A stretch of 7,157 nucleotides of DNA from Pseudomonadota bacterium (lineage in GTDB: Bacteria; Myxococcota; Bradymonadia; UBA4248), in contig JAGBXG010000466.1 of assembly GCA_017629415.1 (NCBI GenBank), forward strand, positions 1 to 7,157, written 5' to 3'. This document shows positions 1 to 5,609 of the stretch, piece by piece. The notes under the pieces were generated by a model. That model ran no database searches, had not been told where the DNA came from, and saw only the letters and a program-made list of their open reading frames with translations. The first letter of the stretch is position 1. Each line of letters opens with the position of its first letter. A program made the position numbers and the translations under genes.

Positions 1-288
1 AATAAGTATTGCATCGAAGCCGATAACGTTTGCGTAGATAAAAAAGATGCTGACGCCGATTGTACTGCATACAATGAATGTAAGAGCAACAAATGTGATG
101 CTGAAAGCAAAAAATGTGTTGCAGTTGCCCCTGAAGAAAATGACTGCGCTGCAACATGCACCGATACCAACAAATACTGCAATGGCGATGGTGCCTGTGT
201 AGATAAAAAAGATGCTGACGCCGATTGTAGTGCAGACAATGAATGTAAAAGCGGTGACTGCAGCGATGCTGGCAAGTGTGTTGCGGCT
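1..288 (+). repeat. Tandem duplication of a 165-168 bp coding unit
   Basis: Two copies of a 55-56 codon unit lie in tandem in the truncated gene. Bases 34-64 and 199-229 are identical over 31 bases, and similarity continues on both sides (tyrosine-cysteine at 7-12 and 175-180; the NECKS segment after each copy). The copies differ by one codon in the spacing between the first two cysteines. The near-identity at DNA level suggests a recent duplication or ongoing homogenisation. The first copy may extend upstream of the window. Confidence 0.8.
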
Positions 289-1428
289 TCCACTGATCCT
301 GAATTGCCCGAAGACGGTTCTGCCTGCGAACAGCTTTCAATAGCTTGCAATGGCAAGAATCTCGTGGAATGTGCTGAAGATGCCATGGCTCCCGGCGAAT
401 TGGTATGGAAAGTGACCGCATGCGCGGATGCCTGTTTAGATTTGGATGATGCTGATCCTGCTTGCTACAAAGCTTGTGATGAAGCCGACAAGAAAACGGT
501 TAAATGTGATCCTGACAGCGGTGATGACGGCGACAGTCTCAAGGCCAGTATTGAATTGACATGTACTGTTATTGGCGATGGCAAATATGAGATCGTGACA
601 AACCGTACAGAATGTGAAGGTATGTACACATGCGATACAACGACAGGTCTCTGTGAAACAGCCGGTACATCCGAACCCGATAAAAATTTAGAAAATGGCG
701 AAACATGTGAAAAAAATAGTGACTGCAAAAGCCATTATTGTGATGAAGCCACCAAGAAATGCACTGACAAACCTTCGGATAAAAAAGCCAATGGAGAAGC
801 TTGTACAGATGCTAATGAATGTGAAAGCGGTTATTGCAATGAAACTTGTGCCGATATGCCTGTTGCTTCAGGTGCTTCCTGCAAAACTTCAGCAGAATGT
901 ACAGAACAAACTGAAATTTGTGGTGCCGAATACACTTGTATCGTAGCCGAAGGTAAAGCAGGTTTGGGTGATGCTTGTACAGATGATGCGTCATGTGCTG
1001 CTGAATTGGCATGTGCTGACAGTGGTAAATGCGTACTTTCTGCAGTGAAAGTGTATGAAGGTCAAACTTGTACAGCCGAACCTGCCGAATGTTTTGGTGT
1101 GGCTCTTGTGTCCTGCCAGGAAGATCAATGGAATACGGATCCGGAAACTCAGAGCATGGTTTATGTTGTTGAAGCTTGTGCAGAAAAAGGCAATGTTTGT
1201 GCAAAATATGAAAGCAAATCTGCTTGCTATGAACCCTGCACAGAAGCTGATGCTACGAAGGTTCTTTGTGACATGGACAATGTCAATGGCAATGACGAAT
1301 CTCTTGGCAAAGTGACCTATACGTGTAAAGACGTGGATGGAAAACTTCTGTTTGTTCCTACAAAACATGAGAATTGCGATGGTTCAGCCACATGCGACAT
1401 GTACGATGGAACAGCACGCTGTCTGTAA
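1..1428 (+). CDS. Cysteine-rich multi-module secreted protein, 5' truncated
   Basis: The reading frame is open from base 1 to the TAA at 1426-1428, giving 475 visible residues; the true start and any signal peptide lie outside the window. A TTG at 304 is inside the continuous frame and need not be a start. Visible parts in order: a duplicated cysteine unit (residues 1-97) containing the repeated string CVDKKDADADC; a larger cysteine domain (about 109-218); four short four-cysteine modules (about 236-344, e.g. GETC/SDC/YC/KKC spacing); and a second copy of the larger domain (about 357-474). Both large domains share C-x-G-x(5)-C and C-x(3)-C-x(9)-C with the two downstream genes, so this is a paralogue. 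The protein is acidic, rich in Asp, Glu, Lys and Ala, and has no obvious catalytic motif. An extracytoplasmic, disulfide-stabilised surface protein is inferred. Short modules of this kind resemble EGF/EB/Dickkopf-type cysteine repeats, but the exact family is not assigned. Confidence 0.85.
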   Translation, partial: NKYCIEADNVCVDKKDADADCTAYNECKSNKCDAESKKCVAVAPEENDCAATCTDTNKYCNGDGACVDKKDADADCSADNECKSGDCSDAGKCVAASTDPELPEDGSACEQLSIACNGKNLVECAEDAMAPGELVWKVTACADACLDLDDADPACYKACDEADKKTVKCDPDSGDDGDSLKASIELTCTVIGDGKYEIVTNRTECEGMYTCDTTTGLCETAGTSEPDKNLENGETCEKNSDCKSHYCDEATKKCTDKPSDKKANGEACTDANECESGYCNETCADMPVASGASCKTSAECTEQTEICGAEYTCIVAEGKAGLGDACTDDASCAAELACADSGKCVLSAVKVYEGQTCTAEPAECFGVALVSCQEDQWNTDPETQSMVYVVEACAEKGNVCAKYESKSACYEPCTEADATKVLCDMDNVNGNDESLGKVTYTCKDVDGKLLFVPTKHENCDGSATCDMYDGTARCL

Positions 1429-1437
1429 TTTGTCATA

Positions 1438-1453
1438 GACTTCGAATGAAGTC
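1438..1453 (+). other. Small hairpin after the first gene
   Basis: GACTTC pairs with GAAGTC around a four-base loop, starting nine bases after the stop codon of the first gene. A weaker outer pairing (GTCAT 1432-1436 with ATGAC 1459-1463) could extend it. No U-run follows, so it is not a standard intrinsic terminator; it may protect the mRNA 3' end. Confidence 0.4.
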
Positions 1454-1484
1454 CGCAAATGACTCACAACGTGTTATGTTATAA

Positions 1485-1522
1485 GAATGCGGAATGGGAT
1501 ACAGGGTTCCCATTTCGCGTTT
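1485..1522 (+). other. Long imperfect hairpin in the intergenic region
   Basis: Bases 1489-1499 pair with 1508-1518 as an 11-base-pair stem with one G-U pair and an eight-base loop. G-U-tolerant pairing extends the stem to about 15 pairs (1485-1499 with 1508-1522). An ATG at 1487 is in frame with the next gene but lies inside this hairpin, which argues against it being a translation start. There is no clear U-run after the stem. Confidence 0.6.
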
Positions 1523-1549
1523 AGACGTTGGTCATCAGTACCTGGTCAG

Positions 1550-1649
1550 CCTGCGAAAACACCCATGTTTGCAGGATTCCAAAGGAGCTCAGATCCTTTG
1601 GTGGGGTTCGGGGCAAAGCCCCGTCAGGGTGTGGGGCAGTGCCCCACGA
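1550..1649 (+). repeat. Cluster of four hairpins with a 23-bp tandem GC-rich motif
   Basis: Four stem-loops follow each other: 1550-1575 (CCTGC/GCAGG with inner AAAC/GTTT), 1579-1601 (eight-base perfect arms CCAAAGGA/TCCTTTGG, seven-base loop), 1609-1623 (CGGGGC-AAA-GCCCCG) and 1631-1647 (GTGGGGC-AGT-GCCCCAC). The last two are diverged tandem copies of a 23-base unit of the form RGGGT-N2-GGGGC-N3-GCCCC, beginning at 1603 and 1626. The segment is more GC-rich than its surroundings and has no coding signal of its own. It resembles dispersed intergenic palindromic (REP-like) elements, but the family cannot be named from the sequence alone. Confidence 0.65.
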
Positions 1650-1672
1650 ATCATTATCGTTTCACTGATATC

Positions 1673-1703
1673 AAGCCGGCCCTTTTGGGGTGCCGGTTTT
1701 TTT
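1673..1703 (+). terminator. Intrinsic terminator-like hairpin before the second gene
   Basis: CCGGC (1676-1680) pairs with GCCGG (1692-1696). The stem extends outward through G-U and A-U pairs (1673-1675 with 1697-1699) and inward through CCC/GGG across a bulge, and is followed by seven T residues (1697-1703). It has the form of a rho-independent terminator. It ends only 23 bases before the start codon at 1727, so there is no room for a normal promoter between them. It either ends transcription from the first gene with partial read-through, or works as an attenuator in the leader of the second gene. Confidence 0.75.
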
Positions 1704-1726
1704 ATGGCATATCATTCGGATTTTCT

Positions 1727-3577
1727 ATGAAAACAAAGAATCTTTTGCTGTTATCTGCCGTTTGCATTTTAAATTTGACGGGATGTGATGAAAATTCAGA
1801 AACCATCCAACGATGTTCGACGGCAGAACCATGTGCCAGTGCATCGCATGTTTGTGCCAATGGGTTTTGTATTGAGCGTTGCACGGAAACGTCATGTGAT
1901 ATAGGGTTCCGGTGTGATAATGATGGATTGTGCAAAAAAGAAATTGAACAAACGCCGCAGCCTGATGAGCCCGATTGTTCGGATGAAAAAACATGTGGCG
2001 AAGGGTTTGTGTGCAATGCTTTGGGTAAATGTGAGGCTGTGATATCACCAGTTGCGTGTTCGGAGGATGCAGAATGCGGTTCTGGTTTGATTTGTGAACA
2101 GTCTGCTTGTGTGTCGGCCGAATGCGGTGAAGGCAAAGCTTGTGAACATGGGACTTGTCTGAATGGACGTTGCCAAGCTGTGACATCGCCTGTTTCCTGT
2201 TCAAAGGATGACGAATGTGGTGCAGGGTTGATTTGCGAAAAATCAGTCTGTGTTCCTGTCGAATGTGATGAAAACAATCCGTGTACTGCAGAAGATCAAT
2301 ATTGTCAGGCTGGACGCTGTGATGTTCAGCTTTGTCATGGGGATGCAGCCTGCGATGCTGAAAGCTATTGTCATATCGCCAAATGCATGAAAGCTGAGCC
2401 ATGTCAGGAAGGGACATGTGACGGCAACTTGGTTTGCAGCAAAAAAGGACTTTGCATACCGCATTGCAAAACTTTTGCCTGCTCCGGGGATATGGTTTGT
2501 CCGGAAGATGGCTTATGTATAGATCCTTGTACTGAATCATCTTGTGAGGCAGGTCAGGTATGCAATCCTTACGGTCTTTGTGTCACCCGATGTACGCCGG
2601 AAAGCTGTGTCGGGGACGGCGTGACTTGTGGTGATGACGGCTTGTGCCATATGCCCGAGTGCTCATCTGAAATTCGTTGTGATGCCAGCTATAAGGTTTG
2701 TGATAATTATCATTGCGTTGATAAATGCAAATCCAACGCCGACTGTGCAGATGGTAAGGCTTGTAAAACAAATACGGGACTTTGTGTCGATAAATGCACC
2801 GTTGAATCTTGTGATGAGGGAGAAGTCTGTACAGGAAAGGGACTGTGTGTAACGGGTGTTTGCTCCGATCTTGTTCCCTGTGCTGAAGGCAATGTTTGTA
2901 ATGCCAAACATGTTTGCGTGCCCCCCATGGATGTTTCTAGCGAATGTTACTTTGACCGTCCTTGCCTCGAGACTGAAACCGATTGCAAAGCTAAAAATAA
3001 ACCCTGTGCGGATCCTGACAAACAATGCAATGCCTATAATCAATGCATTCTAAAATCCGAAGCTGACGGCCTCGGGCTGGGTGAAATCTGTGATGATGCC
3101 GATGACACTAAAAAATGTGCTTCAGATTTGGCTTGTATTCAGGATAAAGTCACTGAACTTTATGTCTGCCGCGAAGGTTCGCATCTTTTAAATAAAAAAA
3201 CATGCACTGCCGGGCTGTTTGAAGACCGATGTGTCGGCAATATCATCATCGAATGCAACGAAGATACAGGCAGAATTGAGGTTCAGGACTGCAAAACGGA
3301 TTATTCTGATTGGACTGTGCCTTCGACGGGGATTTTCCATGGCGAAGATTTCTATTGTGCCAAACGTATTGATGCAAATTATGTGACCTGTGTGCGTCAA
3401 TGTGATAACGAAGGCGATGAGATGCATATTTGCGGCTGGGATCCCGAATATACGGATATCGATTACAGCGATCGATATGTTTGCCAAATCAATGGCGACG
3501 GATATCAAGGGTATTTTCCCGTCGATTCGGAAGTCTGCCGTTCGACATGCGAATATGAAACAGGCATTTGTGACTGA
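1727..3577 (+). CDS. Large cysteine-rich lipoprotein
   Basis: 616 residues. The start at 1727 is chosen because it gives a textbook lipoprotein signal: Lys-rich N-terminus, hydrophobic core, and lipobox LTGC with the acylated Cys at residue 20. The frame is open further upstream to an ATG at 1487, but that extension crosses the hairpin cluster and hides the signal peptide. No good Shine-Dalgarno is seen, only a GGA at 1718-1720. From residue 30 to about 430 there are roughly 17 short modules of the form C-x(4-5)-C-x(4-6)-C-x(4-6)-C, separated by short linkers. The C-terminal domain (about 493-615) is the larger cysteine domain shared with the flanking paralogues. It ends TGA directly followed by TAG. 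The next paralogue begins 36 bases downstream, so co-transcription is likely. Role inferred: membrane-anchored surface or periplasmic scaffold or binding protein; no enzyme motif seen. Asp at +2 would mean inner-membrane retention under E. coli rules, which may not apply here. Confidence 0.88.
   Translation: MKTKNLLLLSAVCILNLTGCDENSETIQRCSTAEPCASASHVCANGFCIERCTETSCDIGFRCDNDGLCKKEIEQTPQPDEPDCSDEKTCGEGFVCNALGKCEAVISPVACSEDAECGSGLICEQSACVSAECGEGKACEHGTCLNGRCQAVTSPVSCSKDDECGAGLICEKSVCVPVECDENNPCTAEDQYCQAGRCDVQLCHGDAACDAESYCHIAKCMKAEPCQEGTCDGNLVCSKKGLCIPHCKTFACSGDMVCPEDGLCIDPCTESSCEAGQVCNPYGLCVTRCTPESCVGDGVTCGDDGLCHMPECSSEIRCDASYKVCDNYHCVDKCKSNADCADGKACKTNTGLCVDKCTVESCDEGEVCTGKGLCVTGVCSDLVPCAEGNVCNAKHVCVPPMDVSSECYFDRPCLETETDCKAKNKPCADPDKQCNAYNQCILKSEADGLGLGEICDDADDTKKCASDLACIQDKVTELYVCREGSHLLNKKTCTAGLFEDRCVGNIIIECNEDTGRIEVQDCKTDYSDWTVPSTGIFHGEDFYCAKRIDANYVTCVRQCDNEGDEMHICGWDPEYTDIDYSDRYVCQINGDGYQGYFPVDSEVCRSTCEYETGICD
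2036..2317 (+). repeat. 47-codon internal duplication in the second gene
   Basis: Two adjacent units of 141 bases begin at 2036 and 2177. Over the first 30 residues (from the Ala-Val before SPV to the Glu-Cys) 21 positions are identical, including every cysteine. Each unit holds two short modules of different type, so modules in this gene appear to spread in pairs. The DNA has diverged more than in the repeat at the window start, which suggests an older event. Confidence 0.65.
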
Positions 3578-3602
3578 TAGACGTTTAAGAACGGTTTAAA
3601 TT

Positions 3603-3606
3603 AGGA
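3603..3606 (+). promoter_or_regulatory. Ribosome binding site of the third gene
   Basis: AGGA lies seven bases before the ATG at 3614. It supports 3614 as a genuine translation start even though the frame meets a TGA 28 codons later. Confidence 0.6.
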
Positions 3607-3613
3607 TTTTTTC

Positions 3614-5431
3614 ATGAAGCATTGTTGGGTTTTATGGGTAGCGTTGGCCGTTCTCACAGGCTGCGAGCATGGGACGCAAGGATTTTTGGGCTCTAAATGA
3701 GAAATCGCGAGTGATTGCGGCGGTTTGGCATGCGTGAATCATGTTTGTATTGAACCCTGTACAGCAGATTCCTGTGCGCAGGGGCAAGTTTGTCTGTCCG
3801 AAGGGATTTGTGTCGATGCTGCGACGGTGCAGTGTTCGATGGGAGTGGGCTGTTCCAATGCTCAAGCTGTTTGTGTTTACGGTCAATGTGAGATTGTCGA
3901 TACGGCCGAGTGTTCATTGACAAAACCATGTCCATCACCCAACCAGGTTTGTAATGCCGGCCGATGTACAGAAGTACAATCAACGTCTGAATGTACGGCT
4001 TCAAAGCCTTGTAGGGATTCCGATAAAATTTGCGATCTCAGTTCAGAGAGTTGCGTGGATCGTTGTACGCCGACATCATGTCCATCCAGCCAAATTTGCG
4101 GTGATGATGGATTTTGTCATGAACGTTGTTCGGGTGACAGCTGCGGCGCAGACAGCCTCTGCATGAACGGTGTTTGCGTGGCCAAATGTACCGAAAATTC
4201 ATGTGCAGATGGCGAATTCTGTGGTGCCGACGGCCTTTGTGTGACGCATTGTAAGCCGGCATCTTGCAGCACGGGCACAGTTTGCGCGGACAATGGCAAA
4301 TGTGAGCCGGTTTGTGCGGCTGGAAAATGCGGCACTGGACAGGTTTGCGGCGATGACGGATTCTGTGTCAAAGCCGAATGTTCAGCGATTGAACCTTGCT
4401 CAGACGGAAAAGTCTGTTCTTATGGCATGTGTTACGAAGTGGCTTTGGCCAGCTGTTACCATGACCGAGAATGTCCCGAAGGCTATCATTGTGACAACCT
4501 TCAATGTGTGGATGAAAATTCCTGTTCCATGACTCGCACGTGTGCCGGTCATAAAATCTGTCACAACGGACGCTGCGTTGAGCCAGAACCCGTGGCTTGC
4601 GATAAACAAAATGCATGTCTTGGCGATAAAACTTGTGTCGCGGGACCCTGTGTGGCTTGTGACTGTCGAACGGACCAAATTTGTGCTCCGGATGGTTCCT
4701 GTCTTGATGCAGCCATCTCATCGGACGGCCGTTATAAAATCGGTGATGCTTGCGATTGGACTTCTTTCGAGTCATTCTGTGACGGCAATCGTCAATTCCT
4801 GTGTGTTGATGGCAAAGTCAGTGCCTCCTCATGCGGTGCCAATATTTGCACAACGGCTTCCGAAGAAGGATTGGGCTGCCATGAGCCATGCGTCACAGAA
4901 GGCGCGTATTACGGCGTTTGCGTTGATCTCTATGAATATTACGTGTCTTTTACGCATGTTTGTGAACATACGCCCGAAGGCATGATTTGGACGCTCAAAC
5001 ATGGGTTTGAAGAATGTCAAGTCGGTTGTACAGACGGCCGCTGCGATTTTGTCCCCAAAGAGTTTGGGACGGCTTGTACGGCGCAGTCTTATCCTGACGC
5101 ATGTCAAGGCGACTGGCTGACGTATTGCTACTCAGTGGGCACCGCCAGTATAGCCGCAGGTACGCTCTGCACCACACTTTCTGACGCGCATTTCTGCGCC
5201 TTGCCCAGTGAGGCGACATTGCAAAAACATCCAAAACTTATCGGAACATGCGCCACGGCTTGTCAAACAAAAGGCGAAATCAGTCAAGGATGTGTCGCCG
5301 ATGCCGATGGCTATGAATACAGCATGACCTATATTTGTGCCGAAACAACAACAGGTTTGCTGGCAGATTTCGAAACAGAATACGAACCGTGCCTGAAAGG
5401 ATGCAACCCGGAAACGGGCTTATGCCTTTAA
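3614..5431 (+). pseudogene. Cysteine-rich lipoprotein gene interrupted by an in-frame TGA at codon 29
   Basis: An ATG with a good upstream AGGA starts a lipoprotein signal peptide with lipobox LTGC (Cys17). Translation meets TGA at 3698-3700 after 28 codons. The same frame then runs without another stop to TAA at 5429-5431. With the TGA counted as a residue the product is 605 residues, close to the 616 of the intact upstream paralogue. About 14-15 short four-cysteine modules occupy residues 29-370, followed by two copies of the larger cysteine domain (about 380-477 and 488-604). The TGA sits five residues before a Cys, exactly where neighbouring modules carry their first Cys (C-x(5)-C), so a TGT or TGC codon changed at its third base is the simplest explanation. 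Alternatives are a sequencing or assembly error, stop read-through, or selenocysteine; no convincing selenocysteine insertion hairpin is visible. The otherwise intact frame means the lesion is very recent or the stop is tolerated. Likely in one operon with the gene upstream. Confidence 0.8.
3725..5431 (+). CDS. Open part of the interrupted lipoprotein gene downstream of the TGA
   Basis: This is the 568-codon stretch an automatic caller would report, beginning at a TTG. It belongs to the same frame as the signal peptide at 3614 and is not an independent gene as far as can be seen. Neither the TTG at 3725, the GTG at 3734 nor the first in-frame ATG at 3839 has a clear Shine-Dalgarno, and none would supply a signal peptide, so a product started here would stay in the cytoplasm, where a disulfide-rich protein is unlikely to fold. 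It is listed so the coding content is not lost; see the 3614-5431 entry for modules. Confidence 0.5.
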   Translation: MACVNHVCIEPCTADSCAQGQVCLSEGICVDAATVQCSMGVGCSNAQAVCVYGQCEIVDTAECSLTKPCPSPNQVCNAGRCTEVQSTSECTASKPCRDSDKICDLSSESCVDRCTPTSCPSSQICGDDGFCHERCSGDSCGADSLCMNGVCVAKCTENSCADGEFCGADGLCVTHCKPASCSTGTVCADNGKCEPVCAAGKCGTGQVCGDDGFCVKAECSAIEPCSDGKVCSYGMCYEVALASCYHDRECPEGYHCDNLQCVDENSCSMTRTCAGHKICHNGRCVEPEPVACDKQNACLGDKTCVAGPCVACDCRTDQICAPDGSCLDAAISSDGRYKIGDACDWTSFESFCDGNRQFLCVDGKVSASSCGANICTTASEEGLGCHEPCVTEGAYYGVCVDLYEYYVSFTHVCEHTPEGMIWTLKHGFEECQVGCTDGRCDFVPKEFGTACTAQSYPDACQGDWLTYCYSVGTASIAAGTLCTTLSDAHFCALPSEATLQKHPKLIGTCATACQTKGEISQGCVADADGYEYSMTYICAETTTGLLADFETEYEPCLKGCNPETGLCL

Positions 5432-5447
5432 GTTTGAGTTTTTTTGA

Positions 5448-5485
5448 GCCCTGCTATTGCCGCATACGCGGTCAATACGCAGGGC
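5448..5485 (+). other. 16-bp hairpin in the intergenic region before the small lipoprotein
   Basis: Three stacked helices form one stem: GCCCTGC (5448-5454) with GCAGGGC (5479-5485), TATTG (5455-5459) with CAATA (5473-5477), and CCGC (5460-5463) with GCGG (5468-5471), closed by an ATAC loop. Only two single bases (5472 and 5478) are bulged. A T-run (5439-5445) precedes it rather than follows, so on the + strand it is not an intrinsic terminator by itself. The next long helix begins at the adjacent base, 5486, so the two could stack coaxially. Confidence 0.7.
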
Positions 5486-5597
5486 ATCGCGCGTCTATGG
5501 GCCTGTTGAAATGCAAACTCATGTGAGTTAATATGATAAATTTAAGTTTTATCTGTGTTCAAAAGATAGAACGGCCCATACGACTTGCGATTTTTTT
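5486..5597 (+). terminator. Large branched terminator- or attenuator-like structure with U7 tract
   Basis: Bases 5486-5507 pair with 5570-5591 in a helix of about 20 pairs, broken by one mismatch (5492/5585) and single bulges (5504, 5581); its strongest part is TATGGGCC (5496-5503) with GGCCCATA (5573-5580). It is followed immediately by seven T residues (5591-5597). The enclosed 62 bases can form a hairpin at 5516-5529 and another at 5535-5553 (GATAAA/TTTATC), or alternatively one at 5546-5572 that competes with the base of the outer helix. The U-run abuts the Shine-Dalgarno of the next gene, an arrangement typical of attenuators. It may equally be the terminator of the operon upstream. It matches no riboswitch class I recognise. 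Confidence 0.55.
5506..5534 (+). promoter_or_regulatory. Possible sigma70-type promoter with palindrome in the spacer
   Basis: TTGAAA (5506-5511) and TAATAT (5529-5534) are separated by 17 bases. The spacer is largely filled by the palindrome AACTCA-TG-TGAGTT (5516-5529), a typical place for an operator. Transcripts from here would omit the 5' strand of the large helix at 5486-5591. The match to consensus is moderate, so this is tentative. Confidence 0.3.
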
Positions 5598-5603
5598 AAG
5601 GAA
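5598..5603 (+). promoter_or_regulatory. Ribosome binding site of the small lipoprotein gene
   Basis: AAGGAA lies six bases before the ATG at 5610 and directly after a T7 tract. It is the best Shine-Dalgarno in the window and fixes the start at 5610. Confidence 0.75.
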
Positions 5604-5609
5604 TAAACT

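Noticed and set aside
1..288. CRISPR array suggested by regularly spaced repeats
   Set aside because: The repeats are coding, in frame, 165-168 bases apart and only two in number.
304..1428. Complete gene starting at the TTG at 304
   Set aside because: The frame is open and clearly homologous-repeat coding from base 1, so 304 is an internal codon of a gene truncated by the window edge.
1487..1726. 80-codon N-terminal extension of the second lipoprotein from the ATG at 1487
   Set aside because: It crosses the hairpin cluster and terminator-like structure, reads as low-quality protein, and would bury the clear lipoprotein signal peptide beginning at 1727.
1702..2277. 191-codon open frame on the minus strand (with other long minus-strand frames over the cysteine-rich genes)
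   Set aside because: These are antisense shadows of the regular cysteine codon pattern; they have no signal, domain or Shine-Dalgarno of their own.
3701..3745. Selenocysteine insertion (SECIS) hairpin after the TGA
   Set aside because: Only weak pairings are possible (AATC/GATT, or TGATT/AATCA with bulges); none matches a bacterial SECIS well, so selenocysteine is left as a minor hypothesis.
5407..5445. Terminator of the third gene from the CCCG-GAAA-CGGG hairpin and T-run at 5439-5445
   Set aside because: The hairpin lies inside the coding end and about 20 bases separate it from the T-run, too far for an intrinsic terminator.
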